From NCBI GenBank assembly GCA_934463035.1, contig CAKSIG010000005.1:1-64000 (forward strand): a stretch of DNA of 64,000 bases, in the 5' to 3' direction. This stretch comes from an uncultured Eubacteriales bacterium (GTDB lineage: Bacteria > Bacillota > Clostridia > Oscillospirales > Acutalibacteraceae). Every line of letters starts with the position of its first letter. Position 1 is the stretch's first letter. Shown here piece after piece: positions 1 to 8,926 of this stretch. The notes beneath the pieces were generated by a model. That model was not told where the DNA came from and did not search any database. It was given only the letters and a program-made list of their open reading frames with translations. A program made the translations under genes and the position numbers.

Positions 1-11
1 TGCCCTCAACG

Positions 12-30
12 GATAACCATACAGGTTATC
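12..30. other. Short inverted repeat upstream of the first gene
   Basis: GATAACC and GGTTATC are separated by five bases and followed by a run of six A. It lies 53 bases before the first gene and may be the tail of an upstream leader or a regulator site. The window starts too close to tell. No -35/-10 pair is convincing in bases 1-82. Confidence 0.3.
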
Positions 31-82
31 AAAAAATACAGCAAGTTAGTGAAAACTACTTGACTTTTTATAGGAGATATTT

Positions 83-367
83 ATGGTTTCAAAAAGAGTC
101 GGTAGTGACGATATTGAGGAGCTTTATAAAATTTTGGTATCGGTCAAGAATACAGAGGATTGCAAAATGCTCCTCAGCGATTTGTGTACCGATAGGGAAA
201 TAGAAAAAATGGCAGAGCGCATAAGGGCGGCAAAGCTGTTGATTGAAGGTAAAACCTATAATCAGGTAATAGAAGAAACGGATATATCGTCCGCCACATT
301 AAGCCGTGTTTCACGCTGCGTGCAGTACGGTGACGGATATAAGAAATTTTTGCGAGGTAAAAAATGA
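83..367 (+). CDS. yerC: YerC/YecD family TrpR-like DNA-binding protein
   Basis: A 94-residue protein of the YerC/YecD family, relatives of the Trp repressor fold. The N-terminal half is helical (the stretch ending LCTDREIEKMAERI) and is followed by a helix-turn-helix with the sequence TYNQVIEETDISSATLSRVSR at about residues 58-78, which matches the family closely. The length is normal for the family. SD sequence TAGGAGA sits eight bases before the ATG. The stop overlaps the metF start (ATGA), so the two are co-translated; the position at the head of a methionine/folate operon suggests, but does not prove, a regulatory role for these genes. The natural ligand and operator of this family are not known to me. 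Confidence 0.85.
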   Translation: MVSKRVGSDDIEELYKILVSVKNTEDCKMLLSDLCTDREIEKMAERIRAAKLLIEGKTYNQVIEETDISSATLSRVSRCVQYGDGYKKFLRGKK

Positions 368-1224
368 GATTAACGGAAATTATAAACGGTGGGAAGCCGA
401 GTCTTTCCTTTGAAATATTCCCGCCGAAGACAACGGCTAATTTTGAATCGGTGCGCTCCGCCGCGGCACAAATGGCAAGACTGAACCCAAGCTATATGAG
501 CGTTACCTACGGCGCGGGCGGCGGAACATCACAGTATACGTTTGATGTTGCGTCTGAACTTTTGAAGGACGGGGTTACTCCGCTTGCGCACCTTACCTGT
601 ATTTCGGCTACCAAAGAAACCGTCAGGTCGCAGCTTGAAACGTTGAAAAGCGACGGAATTGAAAACATATTGGCTCTTAGGGGCGATATAGTTGCAGGCA
701 GTGAAAACGCACCCTCCGACTATAAGCACGCAAGCGAGCTTACCGCAGATATTCGTGATTTTGGTGGATTTTGCATAGGCGGCGCGTGCTATCCCGAAAG
801 CCACCCCGACAGCAAGAACAGCATAGAGGATATTGAAAATTTAAAAAAGAAGGTAGAAAGCGGCTGCGAGTTTCTCACAACGCAGATGTTTTTTGATAAC
901 AATATTCTTTATAATTTCCTTTACCGTATGCTGAAAGCAGGGATAGACGTGCCTGTTGTTGCGGGAATAATGCCTGTCACAAACCCTGTTCAGATAAAGC
1001 GTATATGCTCTATTTCGGGACGTGCGCTTCCGCAGCGCTTTTGCAGGATAGTGGATCGTTACGGCGACTGCCCCGAGGCTATGAAGCAGGCGGGAATTGC
1101 TTACGCCACCGAGCAGATAATAGACCTTTACGCAAACGGTATAAACGCGGTGCATATATACTCAATGAATAAACCCGACGTTGCCGCCAAGATAAAGGAA
1201 AACCTTTCGGAAATACTGAAATGA
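364..1224 (+). CDS. metF: 5,10-methylenetetrahydrofolate reductase
   Basis: MetF reduces 5,10-methylene-THF to 5-methyl-THF, the methyl donor for methionine synthase, using an FAD cofactor in a TIM barrel. Supporting motifs are SFEIFPPKT at residues 15-23, the SVTYGAGG loop at about 46-53, HLTC near 77, a LRGD motif near 105, and the TTQMFFDN segment near 173. The length of 286 residues is typical for the bacterial enzyme. The start overlaps the previous stop by four bases and the stop overlaps the next gene by four bases, so it is part of a tightly coupled operon with the MetH components that use its product. Confidence 0.95.
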   Translation: MRLTEIINGGKPSLSFEIFPPKTTANFESVRSAAAQMARLNPSYMSVTYGAGGGTSQYTFDVASELLKDGVTPLAHLTCISATKETVRSQLETLKSDGIENILALRGDIVAGSENAPSDYKHASELTADIRDFGGFCIGGACYPESHPDSKNSIEDIENLKKKVESGCEFLTTQMFFDNNILYNFLYRMLKAGIDVPVVAGIMPVTNPVQIKRICSISGRALPQRFCRIVDRYGDCPEAMKQAGIAYATEQIIDLYANGINAVHIYSMNKPDVAAKIKENLSEILK

Positions 1225-1829
1225 GAAATTTGAATGTAAACTGCGTAACCGTGCCGACGGCGGATATAACCATTAATCATAATGAGGCGGCGGTGCGGCT
1301 GAAAGTAAAGCGGGATTTTAAGGACGCATCGGTTGATGAGTGTAAAAGCGAGCTTGAATCGGTCATCAATTACCGTTTTGCATACGTAAAGACCCCTGTT
1401 AAACTGTTTCCCGACGGCTTTTGCGACATAGGCTTCGGCAAAATTCAAAGCCGCGACCTTTGCCGTGCGCTTGACGGTTGTAACGAGGCGTTTATTATGG
1501 GCGCTACTGTCGGCATTGCGGTTGACAGGCTTATAGCAAAATACGCACTTATTTCGCCTGCAAAGCACTTTATTACCGACGCGCTCGCGTCTGCCGCGGC
1601 GGAATCGCTTTGCGAATATGTTGACGATTTTTTGCGGGGAACGGGCAAAAAGCCTATGAGGTACAGTCCCGGATACGGGGATTTGTCTCTCGGCGTTCAG
1701 CCCGATGTTCTTAAAATGATTGACGCTGAAAACACCCTCGGAATAGTTTTAAACAGTTCCTTGCTGATGACGCCGATGAAGTCGGTCACCGCCGTAATGG
1801 GAGTAAAAAATGATAACAGAGCTGATTAA
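1221..1829 (+). CDS. Vitamin B12-dependent methionine synthase activation (reactivation) domain, stand-alone protein
   Basis: A 202-residue protein that corresponds to the C-terminal AdoMet-binding reactivation domain of MetH, here as a separate gene. The diagnostic part is in the C-terminal third: RYSPGYGDLSLGVQPDVLKM followed by LMTPMKSVTAVMG, the conserved AdoMet-binding and substrate-contact region. In full-length MetH this domain re-methylates oxidised cob(II)alamin with AdoMet and an electron donor. It sits between metF and metH, with four-base overlap upstream and a 20-base overlap with metH downstream, so it very likely acts in trans on the shortened MetH that follows. Confidence 0.9.
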   Translation: MRNLNVNCVTVPTADITINHNEAAVRLKVKRDFKDASVDECKSELESVINYRFAYVKTPVKLFPDGFCDIGFGKIQSRDLCRALDGCNEAFIMGATVGIAVDRLIAKYALISPAKHFITDALASAAAESLCEYVDDFLRGTGKKPMRYSPGYGDLSLGVQPDVLKMIDAENTLGIVLNSSLLMTPMKSVTAVMGVKNDNRAD

Positions 1830-4161
1830 AAAAAGAAAAGTTTATTTTGACGGCGCTACGGGTACCGTCTTACAGAAAATGGGTCTTGCCTCCGGTGAAT
1901 GTCCTGAGCTTTGGAATATAAAATATCCCGACAGGATAACAGAATTGCACCGTTCTTATCTTGACGCAGGCTGTGATATTGTAAAAACAAACACTTTCGG
2001 TATAAACAGCGAAAAGTTTGAAAATTGGGATCAGCTTATCGCGGCGGCGATTGAATGTGCAAAAAAGGCTGTGTCCGGGCGAAAGGATAAATTTATCGCT
2101 TTTGATATGGGTCCGTGCGGTCATTTGCTTGAACCGCTTGGCGATATGCCGTTTGAAAGAGCAACAGAACTGTTCTCTCAGAATGTAAGGGTCGCTTATG
2201 AAAACGGTGCCGACCTTATTCTCATAGAAACCATGAATGATTCCCTTGAAACGAAGGCGGCGGTTCTTGCCGCTAAGGAGAATTGCCCTCTGCCTGTTTT
2301 TGTAACCAACGTGTATGACGAAGCGGGCAAGCTGATGACGGGCGCCGATGTGCGCGCTATGGTTGCAATGCTTGAAGGACTGCGCGTTGACGCGATAGGA
2401 ATTAACTGCTCATTGGGCCCTGATAAAATGATTCCTACCGTAAAGGAGCTTGTGAAATATTCTTCACTTCCCGTTATAGTAAACCCCAATGCCGGTCTTC
2501 CCGATGTGAAGGACGGCGACACCGTATACAATATAAATGCCGATGATTTTTCGGATATAATGAAAACAATATCCCAAATGGGCGTTTCTTTGCTCGGCGG
2601 TTGTTGCGGAACATCGCCCGACTATATAAGAAAAACGGTTCAAAAGACCGCAAATGACAAGCCGGTACTTAACAAGAAAGATTTTACGCTGGTTTCTTCT
2701 TACACCCACGCCGTCGAAATATCCGACGATCCCGTGCTTATAGGCGAGCGGATAAATCCGACCGGCAAGCCGAAGTTTAAGGACGCGCTGCGCCGCGGCG
2801 ATATAGGCTATATAGTAAACGAGGGCTTGAAGCAGGCGGACGCGGGCGTTCAAATGCTCGACGTAAACGTCGGTCTGCCCGAAATAGATGAAAGAGATAT
2901 GATGTGCAAAACGGTTCGCGCGCTCCAATCGGTCTGCGACCTGCCGTTACAGCTTGATTCGTCCGATCCTCAGGTTCTTGAAAGCGCAATGCGGATTTAT
3001 AACGGGAAACCGCTTATAAATTCGGTAAACGGCAAAAAAGAGAGTATGGAAAGCGTGTTCCCGCTGATACAAAAATACGGCGGTAGCGTTATAGCTCTTA
3101 CTATTGATGAGAGCGGAATACCCGATACCGCACAGGGCAGGGCGGATATTGCAAAAAAAATTGTAAAAAAAGCGGCTGAATACGGTATCGAAAAAAAGGA
3201 TATTATAGTTGATCCGCTTGCAATGGCGGTTTCTTCCGACCAAAACAGCGCAAAAGTTACGCTTGACTGCGTAAAGCTCATACGAAAAATGGGCGTAAAG
3301 GCGAGTCTCGGCGTTTCAAATATATCGTTCGGATTGCCGAACAGGGAAATAATAAATTCCTGCTTTTTTGCCGACGCGCTTGTCTGCGGTCTTAACTGCG
3401 CTATTATGAATCCTTTTTCGGTTGGTATGATGAATGTCTACCGTGCGCACCGAGTGCTTGCGGGGTATGATACGGCCTGCGCGGAATATATTGCAAGCTG
3501 TGCCGATACAGAACCCGTTAAACAGCAGGTGCAAAGCGAAAAATCCGACCTTAAATTTGCCGTAATAAAGGGCTTGTCGGAGGTTGCCGCAAGCTGTGCC
3601 GAGGAACTTTTGAAAACCGAATCGGGACTTGATATAATTAACGGCAAGATAATCCCCGCGCTTAACGAAATAGGCGACTCATTTGAAAAGAAAAAAGCGT
3701 TTTTGCCCCAGCTTTTGATGAGCGCCGAAGCCGCAACTGCGGCGTTTGAGGTCATCAAAAAAACCTTACCGAAGGGTTCTTCCTCGGGACGTCAGTTCAT
3801 ACTTGCAACCGTTAAGGGCGATATACACGATATAGGCAAGAACATAGTCAAGGTTATGCTTGAAAGCTACGGCTTTGAGGTTATTGACCTCGGACGCGAT
3901 GTGCCGCCAGAAACAGTTGTTGAAACGGCTGCGAAAACAGGCTGCCGCCTTGTCGGACTAAGCGCGCTTATGACTACTACGGTTCCTTCAATGGAGGAAA
4001 CGGTGAAACAGCTTAAAAAGCGTTTCCCGGACTGTAAGGTTGTCGCGGGAGGAGCGGTTCTCACTGAGGAATATGCTGCAATGATAGGGGCGGACAAATA
4101 TGCCCCCGACGCCATGGCAACCGTAAGGTATGCCGAGGAATACTATTCAAAACAATCTTAG
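1810..4161 (+). CDS. metH: Cobalamin-dependent methionine synthase lacking the reactivation domain
   Basis: MetH transfers the methyl group of 5-methyl-THF through cobalamin to homocysteine. The 783-residue protein shows in order: homocysteine methyltransferase barrel (residues 1-290; FDGATGT near 14, GINCSLGP near 197 and the zinc ligand pair GGCCG near 263), pterin-binding barrel (about 305-565; GERINPTGKPKF), cap helices (about 600-680), and a B12-binding domain with the DIHDIGKNIV motif near 679 carrying the cobalamin-ligating His. It stops at about the end of the B12 domain, where E. coli MetH (about 1227 residues) continues into the activation domain. That domain is the preceding gene. 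SD GGGAG lies inside the upstream coding sequence. Confidence 0.95.
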   Translation: MITELIKKRKVYFDGATGTVLQKMGLASGECPELWNIKYPDRITELHRSYLDAGCDIVKTNTFGINSEKFENWDQLIAAAIECAKKAVSGRKDKFIAFDMGPCGHLLEPLGDMPFERATELFSQNVRVAYENGADLILIETMNDSLETKAAVLAAKENCPLPVFVTNVYDEAGKLMTGADVRAMVAMLEGLRVDAIGINCSLGPDKMIPTVKELVKYSSLPVIVNPNAGLPDVKDGDTVYNINADDFSDIMKTISQMGVSLLGGCCGTSPDYIRKTVQKTANDKPVLNKKDFTLVSSYTHAVEISDDPVLIGERINPTGKPKFKDALRRGDIGYIVNEGLKQADAGVQMLDVNVGLPEIDERDMMCKTVRALQSVCDLPLQLDSSDPQVLESAMRIYNGKPLINSVNGKKESMESVFPLIQKYGGSVIALTIDESGIPDTAQGRADIAKKIVKKAAEYGIEKKDIIVDPLAMAVSSDQNSAKVTLDCVKLIRKMGVKASLGVSNISFGLPNREIINSCFFADALVCGLNCAIMNPFSVGMMNVYRAHRVLAGYDTACAEYIASCADTEPVKQQVQSEKSDLKFAVIKGLSEVAASCAEELLKTESGLDIINGKIIPALNEIGDSFEKKKAFLPQLLMSAEAATAAFEVIKKTLPKGSSSGRQFILATVKGDIHDIGKNIVKVMLESYGFEVIDLGRDVPPETVVETAAKTGCRLVGLSALMTTTVPSMEETVKQLKKRFPDCKVVAGGAVLTEEYAAMIGADKYAPDAMATVRYAEEYYSKQS

Positions 4162-4190
4162 CGCGGCGGTTTGAATTCTGCCACATTAAA

Positions 4191-4226
4191 ACACCCCCTG
4201 TAAGACGAAAGGCTTACAGGGGGTGT
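4191..4226 (+). terminator. Terminator of the met operon
   Basis: A perfect 14-bp stem (ACACCCCCTGTAAG with its complement) and an 8-base loop, 30 bases after the metH stop. The T-tract is short (TTT), but the stem is strong. Confidence 0.8.
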
Positions 4227-4302
4227 TTGACGATTATAGGGGTATTTAAACATTATTTGTCAATTTATTGCGATTTTTTATGACCTTATATGTCGAAATA
4301 TG

Positions 4303-4372
4303 AATTTTGTTGTTAAATGATAACAAATTTCTTCCTAAAATTTCTAATTTTGTTTCTTAAAAGTAACAAAAT
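4303..4372. promoter_or_regulatory. Tandem dyad, candidate operator of the glycogen operon
   Basis: Two similar dyads with the same half-site: AATTTTGTT-N10-AACAAATTT at 4303-4330 and AATTTTGTT-N10-AACAAAAT at 4346-4372. They start 43 bases apart, close to four helical turns, and the second ends five bases before the -35 box of glgB. The surrounding region from about 4240 is AT-rich with no ORF. I do not recognise the regulator. Confidence 0.45.
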
Positions 4373-4376
4373 AGTA

Positions 4377-4405
4377 TTGAAATTAGAGAATAATACTGTT
4401 ATAAT
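4377..4405 (+). promoter_or_regulatory. Promoter of the glgBCD operon
   Basis: TTGAAA (4377-4382), 17-base spacer, TATAAT (4400-4405). This predicts a leader of about 95 bases before glgB. It is the only strong match in the 344-base gap after metH. Confidence 0.75.
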
Positions 4406-4505
4406 AATTACAGAATACAGAAATGTCGGGTTCATTTCTGTAAGTTGCAAGTCGGTTTTAAAAGATTTGAACAGTGTAATGCATTAATAAATTTGAGGTA
4501 AAACT

Positions 4506-6410
4506 ATGAAGGAATATTTTAAGGATTTTGACAGGAATGTAAAAAATGACGCTTATAAATATCTCGGTTCGTTTTTAAAAAAGGATTCCGCGGTATTTCG
4601 TGTTTGGGCGCCCAACGCAAGCGCAGTTTCCGTTGTGGGAAATTTTAACGAATGGGAAATAGGCGCCGACCCTATGCAAAGAATAGAAGGCGGAGTATGG
4701 GAGACAAAAATTGACGGTTTGCAGGAGTTTGACCTTTACAAATACGCCGTTACCGACGGGAACGGAAATACGGTCTTAAAGGCTGACCCGTATGCGCGCC
4801 ATTTTGAAACAACGCCTGGAACCGCGTCTAAGCTCTACCGCGACCGCAGGTTTAAATGGACCGATTCCGAATGGATCGCCGCTAAATCGTCAAAAGACAT
4901 TTATGCGTCGCCCGTGAACATTTATGAGGTTCACGCCGGTTCTTGGCGGCGTTATGAGGACGGAAACACCTACGACTATGTTACCCTTGCCGAGGAGCTT
5001 TCGAAGTATGCTAAGGATATGGGCTATACCCATGTAGAGCTTATGCCGATTACGGAGTATCCGTTTGACGGCTCGTGGGGTTATCAGGTTACGGGTTACT
5101 TTGCGCCCACTTCAAGATACGGCACACCTGACGATTTTAAGAAGTTCGTCGATATAATGCACGCCGCGGGAATAGGCGTTATACTCGATTGGGTTCCCGC
5201 GCACTTCCCGAAGGACGAAGCGGGTCTGTATCATTTTGACGGTACTGCCTGCTATGAGTATTCAGATACGCGCAAGGGTGAGCATAAAGAGTGGGGCACA
5301 GCGGTGTTTGACTACGGCAAGCCGCAGGTAAGGAGCTTCTTGGTTTCGGACGCCGTTTATTGGATAAAGGAGTTCCATATTGACGGACTGCGTGTTGACG
5401 CGGTGGCATCAATGCTCTATCTTGATTACGGACGTCAGGGCGGCGAGTGGATTGCGAACGCTTACGGCGGACGTGAAAATCTCGAAGCGGTCGAATTTTT
5501 AAAGATGGTCAATCAGGCGGCTTTTGAGGCTGACCCGAACATTCTTATGATAGCCGAGGAGTCAACCGCTTGGCCTATGGTTACAAAGCCGCCGCACGAC
5601 GGGGGATTGGGCTTCAACTTCAAATGGAATATGGGTTGGATGAACGATATGCTCAGGTATATGTCGCTTGACCCGCTTTTCCGCAAGGACAATCACGAAT
5701 GTCTTACATTCTCGTTCTTCTATGCGTTTTCGGAAAACTTTGTTCTTCCTATCTCGCACGACGAGGTCGTTCACGGCAAATGCTCAATGATAAATAAAAT
5801 GCCGGGCGACTATGATTTGAAGTTCAGCGGTCTTCGCGCGTTCTACGCTTATATGATGGCGCACCCGGGCAAGAAGCTCTTGTTTATGGGTCAGGAGTTT
5901 GCGCAGTTTATAGAATGGAATTACAAACAGGAGCTTGATTGGCTCTTGCTTGATTACGACGCGCATAAACAGATGCAAAACTTCGTAAAACAGCTTAACC
6001 GTTATTATCTTAAAACCCCCGCGCTGTGGGAGATAGACTACTCGTGGGACGGTTTCAGTTGGATCTCCAACGATGATAATACCCAGAGCATTATTTCATT
6101 CAGGAGAATGGATAAATCGGGCAACGAAATAATTGCGGTATGTAATTTTGTTCCGGTCGCAAGGAGCGATTACCGTATAGGCGTTCCGAGGAAGGGAACA
6201 TATAAGCGTGTTTTCTGCTCGGAGGACGCAAAGTTCGGCGGCAAGGATACAAGCACCGCGGTAAGCTATAAGAGCGAAAATAAGGAAATGCACGGATATG
6301 AAAATTCCATTGCGATAGATATTCCCGCAATGTCGGTATCATATTTCAGCGTTCCTGCAAAACGGGCGCCGAAGAAGACCAAAAAGGTAATAAAATCAGG
6401 CAACTCATAA
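4506..6410 (+). CDS. glgB: 1,4-alpha-glucan branching enzyme
   Basis: GlgB (GH13) cuts alpha-1,4 chains and re-attaches them as alpha-1,6 branches in glycogen. The 634-residue protein has an N-terminal CBM48 beta-sandwich (about 18-115, FRVWAPNASAVSVVGNFNEW), then the catalytic barrel with YEVHAGSW near 142. The catalytic triad is visible: nucleophile Asp298 in DGLRVDAV, acid/base Glu351 in IAEEST, and Asp419 in SHDEVVHGK. The C-terminal beta domain is followed by a lysine-rich tail. SD TTGAGGTA is about seven bases before the ATG. It opens the glycogen cluster and is followed after 64 bases by glgC. Confidence 0.95.
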   Translation: MKEYFKDFDRNVKNDAYKYLGSFLKKDSAVFRVWAPNASAVSVVGNFNEWEIGADPMQRIEGGVWETKIDGLQEFDLYKYAVTDGNGNTVLKADPYARHFETTPGTASKLYRDRRFKWTDSEWIAAKSSKDIYASPVNIYEVHAGSWRRYEDGNTYDYVTLAEELSKYAKDMGYTHVELMPITEYPFDGSWGYQVTGYFAPTSRYGTPDDFKKFVDIMHAAGIGVILDWVPAHFPKDEAGLYHFDGTACYEYSDTRKGEHKEWGTAVFDYGKPQVRSFLVSDAVYWIKEFHIDGLRVDAVASMLYLDYGRQGGEWIANAYGGRENLEAVEFLKMVNQAAFEADPNILMIAEESTAWPMVTKPPHDGGLGFNFKWNMGWMNDMLRYMSLDPLFRKDNHECLTFSFFYAFSENFVLPISHDEVVHGKCSMINKMPGDYDLKFSGLRAFYAYMMAHPGKKLLFMGQEFAQFIEWNYKQELDWLLLDYDAHKQMQNFVKQLNRYYLKTPALWEIDYSWDGFSWISNDDNTQSIISFRRMDKSGNEIIAVCNFVPVARSDYRIGVPRKGTYKRVFCSEDAKFGGKDTSTAVSYKSENKEMHGYENSIAIDIPAMSVSYFSVPAKRAPKKTKKVIKSGNS

Positions 6411-6474
6411 TATAATATATTGTTAGATTATGCACGCCTTTCGGACAAGGCGGCACAAACAGGAGATGTTGTAT

Positions 6475-7689
6475 TTGAAAAGAAAAGAATGTATCGCTAT
6501 GATTCTTGCGGGCGGTCAGGGAAGCAGACTCGGTGTTCTTACAAGCAAAATTGCAAAGCCTGCTGTACCTTACGGGGGCAAATACCGAATCATTGATTTT
6601 CCGCTCTCGAACTGCGTTAATTCGGGAATTGACACAGTAGGTATTCTTACCCAATATAAGCCGCTTGAACTGAACGATTATGTCGGCTCGGGCAAGCCGT
6701 GGGATCTTGACCGCACCAACGGGGGAGTACATATACTTCCTCCGTATCAGGGTCAGCAGGGCGGAGATTGGTACAAGGGAACCGCCAACGCAATTTATCA
6801 AAACCTTGAATTTATAGAGAGGTACGATCCCGAATATGTACTCATTCTTTCGGGCGACCACATCTATAAAATGGATTATTCAAAGATGATAAATCAGCAC
6901 GCAAATTCAAATGCCGCCTGCACAATAGCGGTTCTTGAAGTCTCAACCGAGGAGGCGTCAAGGTTCGGCATTATGAATGTGCGTGAGGACGACACTATTT
7001 ATGAATTTGAGGAAAAACCCAAGCACCCCAAGAGCAATCTCGCTTCTATGGGAATATATGTCTTTAATTGGGATAAGCTCAAAAAATACCTCACCGAAGA
7101 CGAGGCTAATAAAAATTCCAGCAATGACTTCGGAAAGGATATAATACCCGCAATGGTCGGAGCGGGCGAGACCCTGCGCGTTTACCGCTACAACGACTAT
7201 TGGAAGGACGTCGGCACGGTGGACTCGCTGTGGGAGGCAAATCTCGACCTGCTTAATCCTAAGATCGACCTTAACCTTTCCGATAGGAATTGGCGTATAT
7301 ATTCGCGCACTACGGGAATGCCGCCGCAGTATATTTCGGATACCGCCGCGGTTGAAAACTCTCTTGTGACCGACGGCTGCGAGGTGTCGGGCAAGCTCGA
7401 TTATTCAATACTGTTTGAGAACGTAACGGTTGAGGATACCGCAGATGTTGAATATTCGCTTGTAATGCCCGGCGCTGTCATTAAAAAAGGCGCGCACGTT
7501 AAGTATTCGATAATAGCCGAGAATGTTGTTGTCGGCGAAAACGCCTGCATAGGAACCGATCCTGCCGAGGTAGGAGCAGACGGTTGGGGCATAACGGTAG
7601 TCGGCGAAGGCGTCAGTATAGGCGATAATGCGGTTGTGGGACACAATCTTATGATAAAAGAAGATGTTAAGGAGGGTGAAAAAATATGA
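6475..7689 (+). CDS. glgC: Glucose-1-phosphate adenylyltransferase catalytic subunit
   Basis: GlgC makes ADP-glucose from glucose-1-phosphate and ATP, the committed step of glycogen synthesis. The nucleotide-binding GGQGSRL motif and the KPAVPYGGKYRIIDF segment lie in the first 40 residues; a left-handed beta-helix of hexapeptide repeats forms the C-terminal quarter. I chose the TTG at 6475 (404 residues, beginning MKRKECIAM) because AGGAG at 6461-6465 is nine bases upstream. The ATG at 6466 abuts the SD directly and the ATG at 6430 has no SD. The stop overlaps the glgD start by four bases. Confidence 0.92.
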   Translation: MKRKECIAMILAGGQGSRLGVLTSKIAKPAVPYGGKYRIIDFPLSNCVNSGIDTVGILTQYKPLELNDYVGSGKPWDLDRTNGGVHILPPYQGQQGGDWYKGTANAIYQNLEFIERYDPEYVLILSGDHIYKMDYSKMINQHANSNAACTIAVLEVSTEEASRFGIMNVREDDTIYEFEEKPKHPKSNLASMGIYVFNWDKLKKYLTEDEANKNSSNDFGKDIIPAMVGAGETLRVYRYNDYWKDVGTVDSLWEANLDLLNPKIDLNLSDRNWRIYSRTTGMPPQYISDTAAVENSLVTDGCEVSGKLDYSILFENVTVEDTADVEYSLVMPGAVIKKGAHVKYSIIAENVVVGENACIGTDPAEVGADGWGITVVGEGVSIGDNAVVGHNLMIKEDVKEGEKI

Positions 7690-8804
7690 GGACCTCCGCA
7701 GTAGCGGGCGTTGTATTCGCCAATGCGTCAGATGATATGTTAAATAAGCTCACAAAGGTGCGTTCTATGGCGTCGGTGCCGTTCGGCGCAAGATACCGTC
7801 TTATTGACTTCACGCTTTCAAACCTTGTAAACGCCGGTGTCGGAAACGTCGGGGTAATAACAAAGGAAAATTACCGTTCCCTTATGGACCATATAGGAAA
7901 CGGCGTTTCGTGGGATCTTGACCGTAAAAACGGCGGACTGTATATACTTCCGCCTTACATTTCAAGCGGTATAAAACGTTATACAGGCACGGTGGACGCT
8001 CTTATGGGCGCTATGAATTATGTGGAACGCTGTATGTCGGAGTATATAATTCTCTGCAATGCCGATACGATTGCCAACGTCGATATTTCCGAGGCTATGA
8101 AAAGCCATATTGCAAGAAATGCCGATATAACCGTGGTTTACCATCACGGACGTATGCCTATGAACCACGGCGAGAAAATGATACTTGAATTTGACGGCAA
8201 CGAAAAGGTTAAATCCGTTTCGTTTAACGGCGACGGCGCTGATGACGTCAATTATGAGGTCGGAATTACCATTATTTCAAGGGCCCTTCTTATTCAGTTG
8301 ATAAACGAGGCTTATGAGAACGATTCCGTCAGCATAAACCGCGACATAATAGCCGCAAAATTAAAACAGCTTAAAATATACGGCTTTGAGCATAAGAATT
8401 TTGTTGTTGTATTGGACAGCCTTGATTCATACTACAACGCAAGTATGGCTCTTTTAAAGTCGGAGGTAAGACAGCAGCTCTTTGATAAAAACCGTCCTGT
8501 TTTCACCAAGACAAGGGACGATATGCCAACGCGCTACGGCACAAAGGCTTCGGTCAATAACTGCTTTATTGCCGACGGCTGCGTGATAGACGGAACCGTT
8601 AAGAACAGTATCCTTTTCAGGGGCGTTAAGATAGAAAAGGGCGCGGTTGTTGAAAACTGTATTTTAATGCAGGGAACCGCAATCGGCGAAAACGCACAGC
8701 TTTTCAACGTTATATCCGATAAAAATGCCTCTGTCGGCGCTGATATGGTGCTTAAAGGCACGCCTAAAAAGTGCTTTTTTATAAAGAAAAATCAGATTTT
8801 GTAA
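7686..8804 (+). CDS. glgD: Glucose-1-phosphate adenylyltransferase regulatory subunit
   Basis: A paralogue of GlgC (372 residues) with the same fold, keeping the VPFGARYRLIDFTLSN segment and the C-terminal hexapeptide repeats. The nucleotide-binding loop GGxGxRL is replaced by FANASDDML at the N terminus, as expected for GlgD, which in Firmicutes forms a heterotetramer with GlgC and tunes its activity rather than catalysing. Translationally coupled to glgC (ATGA overlap). Confidence 0.93.
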   Translation: MRTSAVAGVVFANASDDMLNKLTKVRSMASVPFGARYRLIDFTLSNLVNAGVGNVGVITKENYRSLMDHIGNGVSWDLDRKNGGLYILPPYISSGIKRYTGTVDALMGAMNYVERCMSEYIILCNADTIANVDISEAMKSHIARNADITVVYHHGRMPMNHGEKMILEFDGNEKVKSVSFNGDGADDVNYEVGITIISRALLIQLINEAYENDSVSINRDIIAAKLKQLKIYGFEHKNFVVVLDSLDSYYNASMALLKSEVRQQLFDKNRPVFTKTRDDMPTRYGTKASVNNCFIADGCVIDGTVKNSILFRGVKIEKGAVVENCILMQGTAIGENAQLFNVISDKNASVGADMVLKGTPKKCFFIKKNQIL

Positions 8805-8832
8805 ATTTCTTGTTTTTTCGACAGTCGTTTTG

Positions 8833-8841
8833 TGGTAAAAT
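8833..8841 (+). promoter_or_regulatory. Possible extended -10 promoter before glgA
   Basis: TGG followed by TAAAAT in the 122-base glgD-glgA gap. No good -35 is present at the usual distance, so this is a weak internal promoter candidate. The T-rich stretch before it lacks a clear stem. Confidence 0.3.
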
Positions 8842-8926
8842 ACAGGAATGAACAGTGACGCATAATTCGGTTGCCGTTTCCGAACTGCGGACAGCTTTAA
8901 GCCAAACGGCGGAATGGAGATTCAAA

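Noticed and set aside
6430..6474. Longer N terminus for GlgC from ATG 6430
   Set aside because: The extra 15 residues include the SD region and do not align with the family, whose members begin a few residues before the AMILAGGQG motif.
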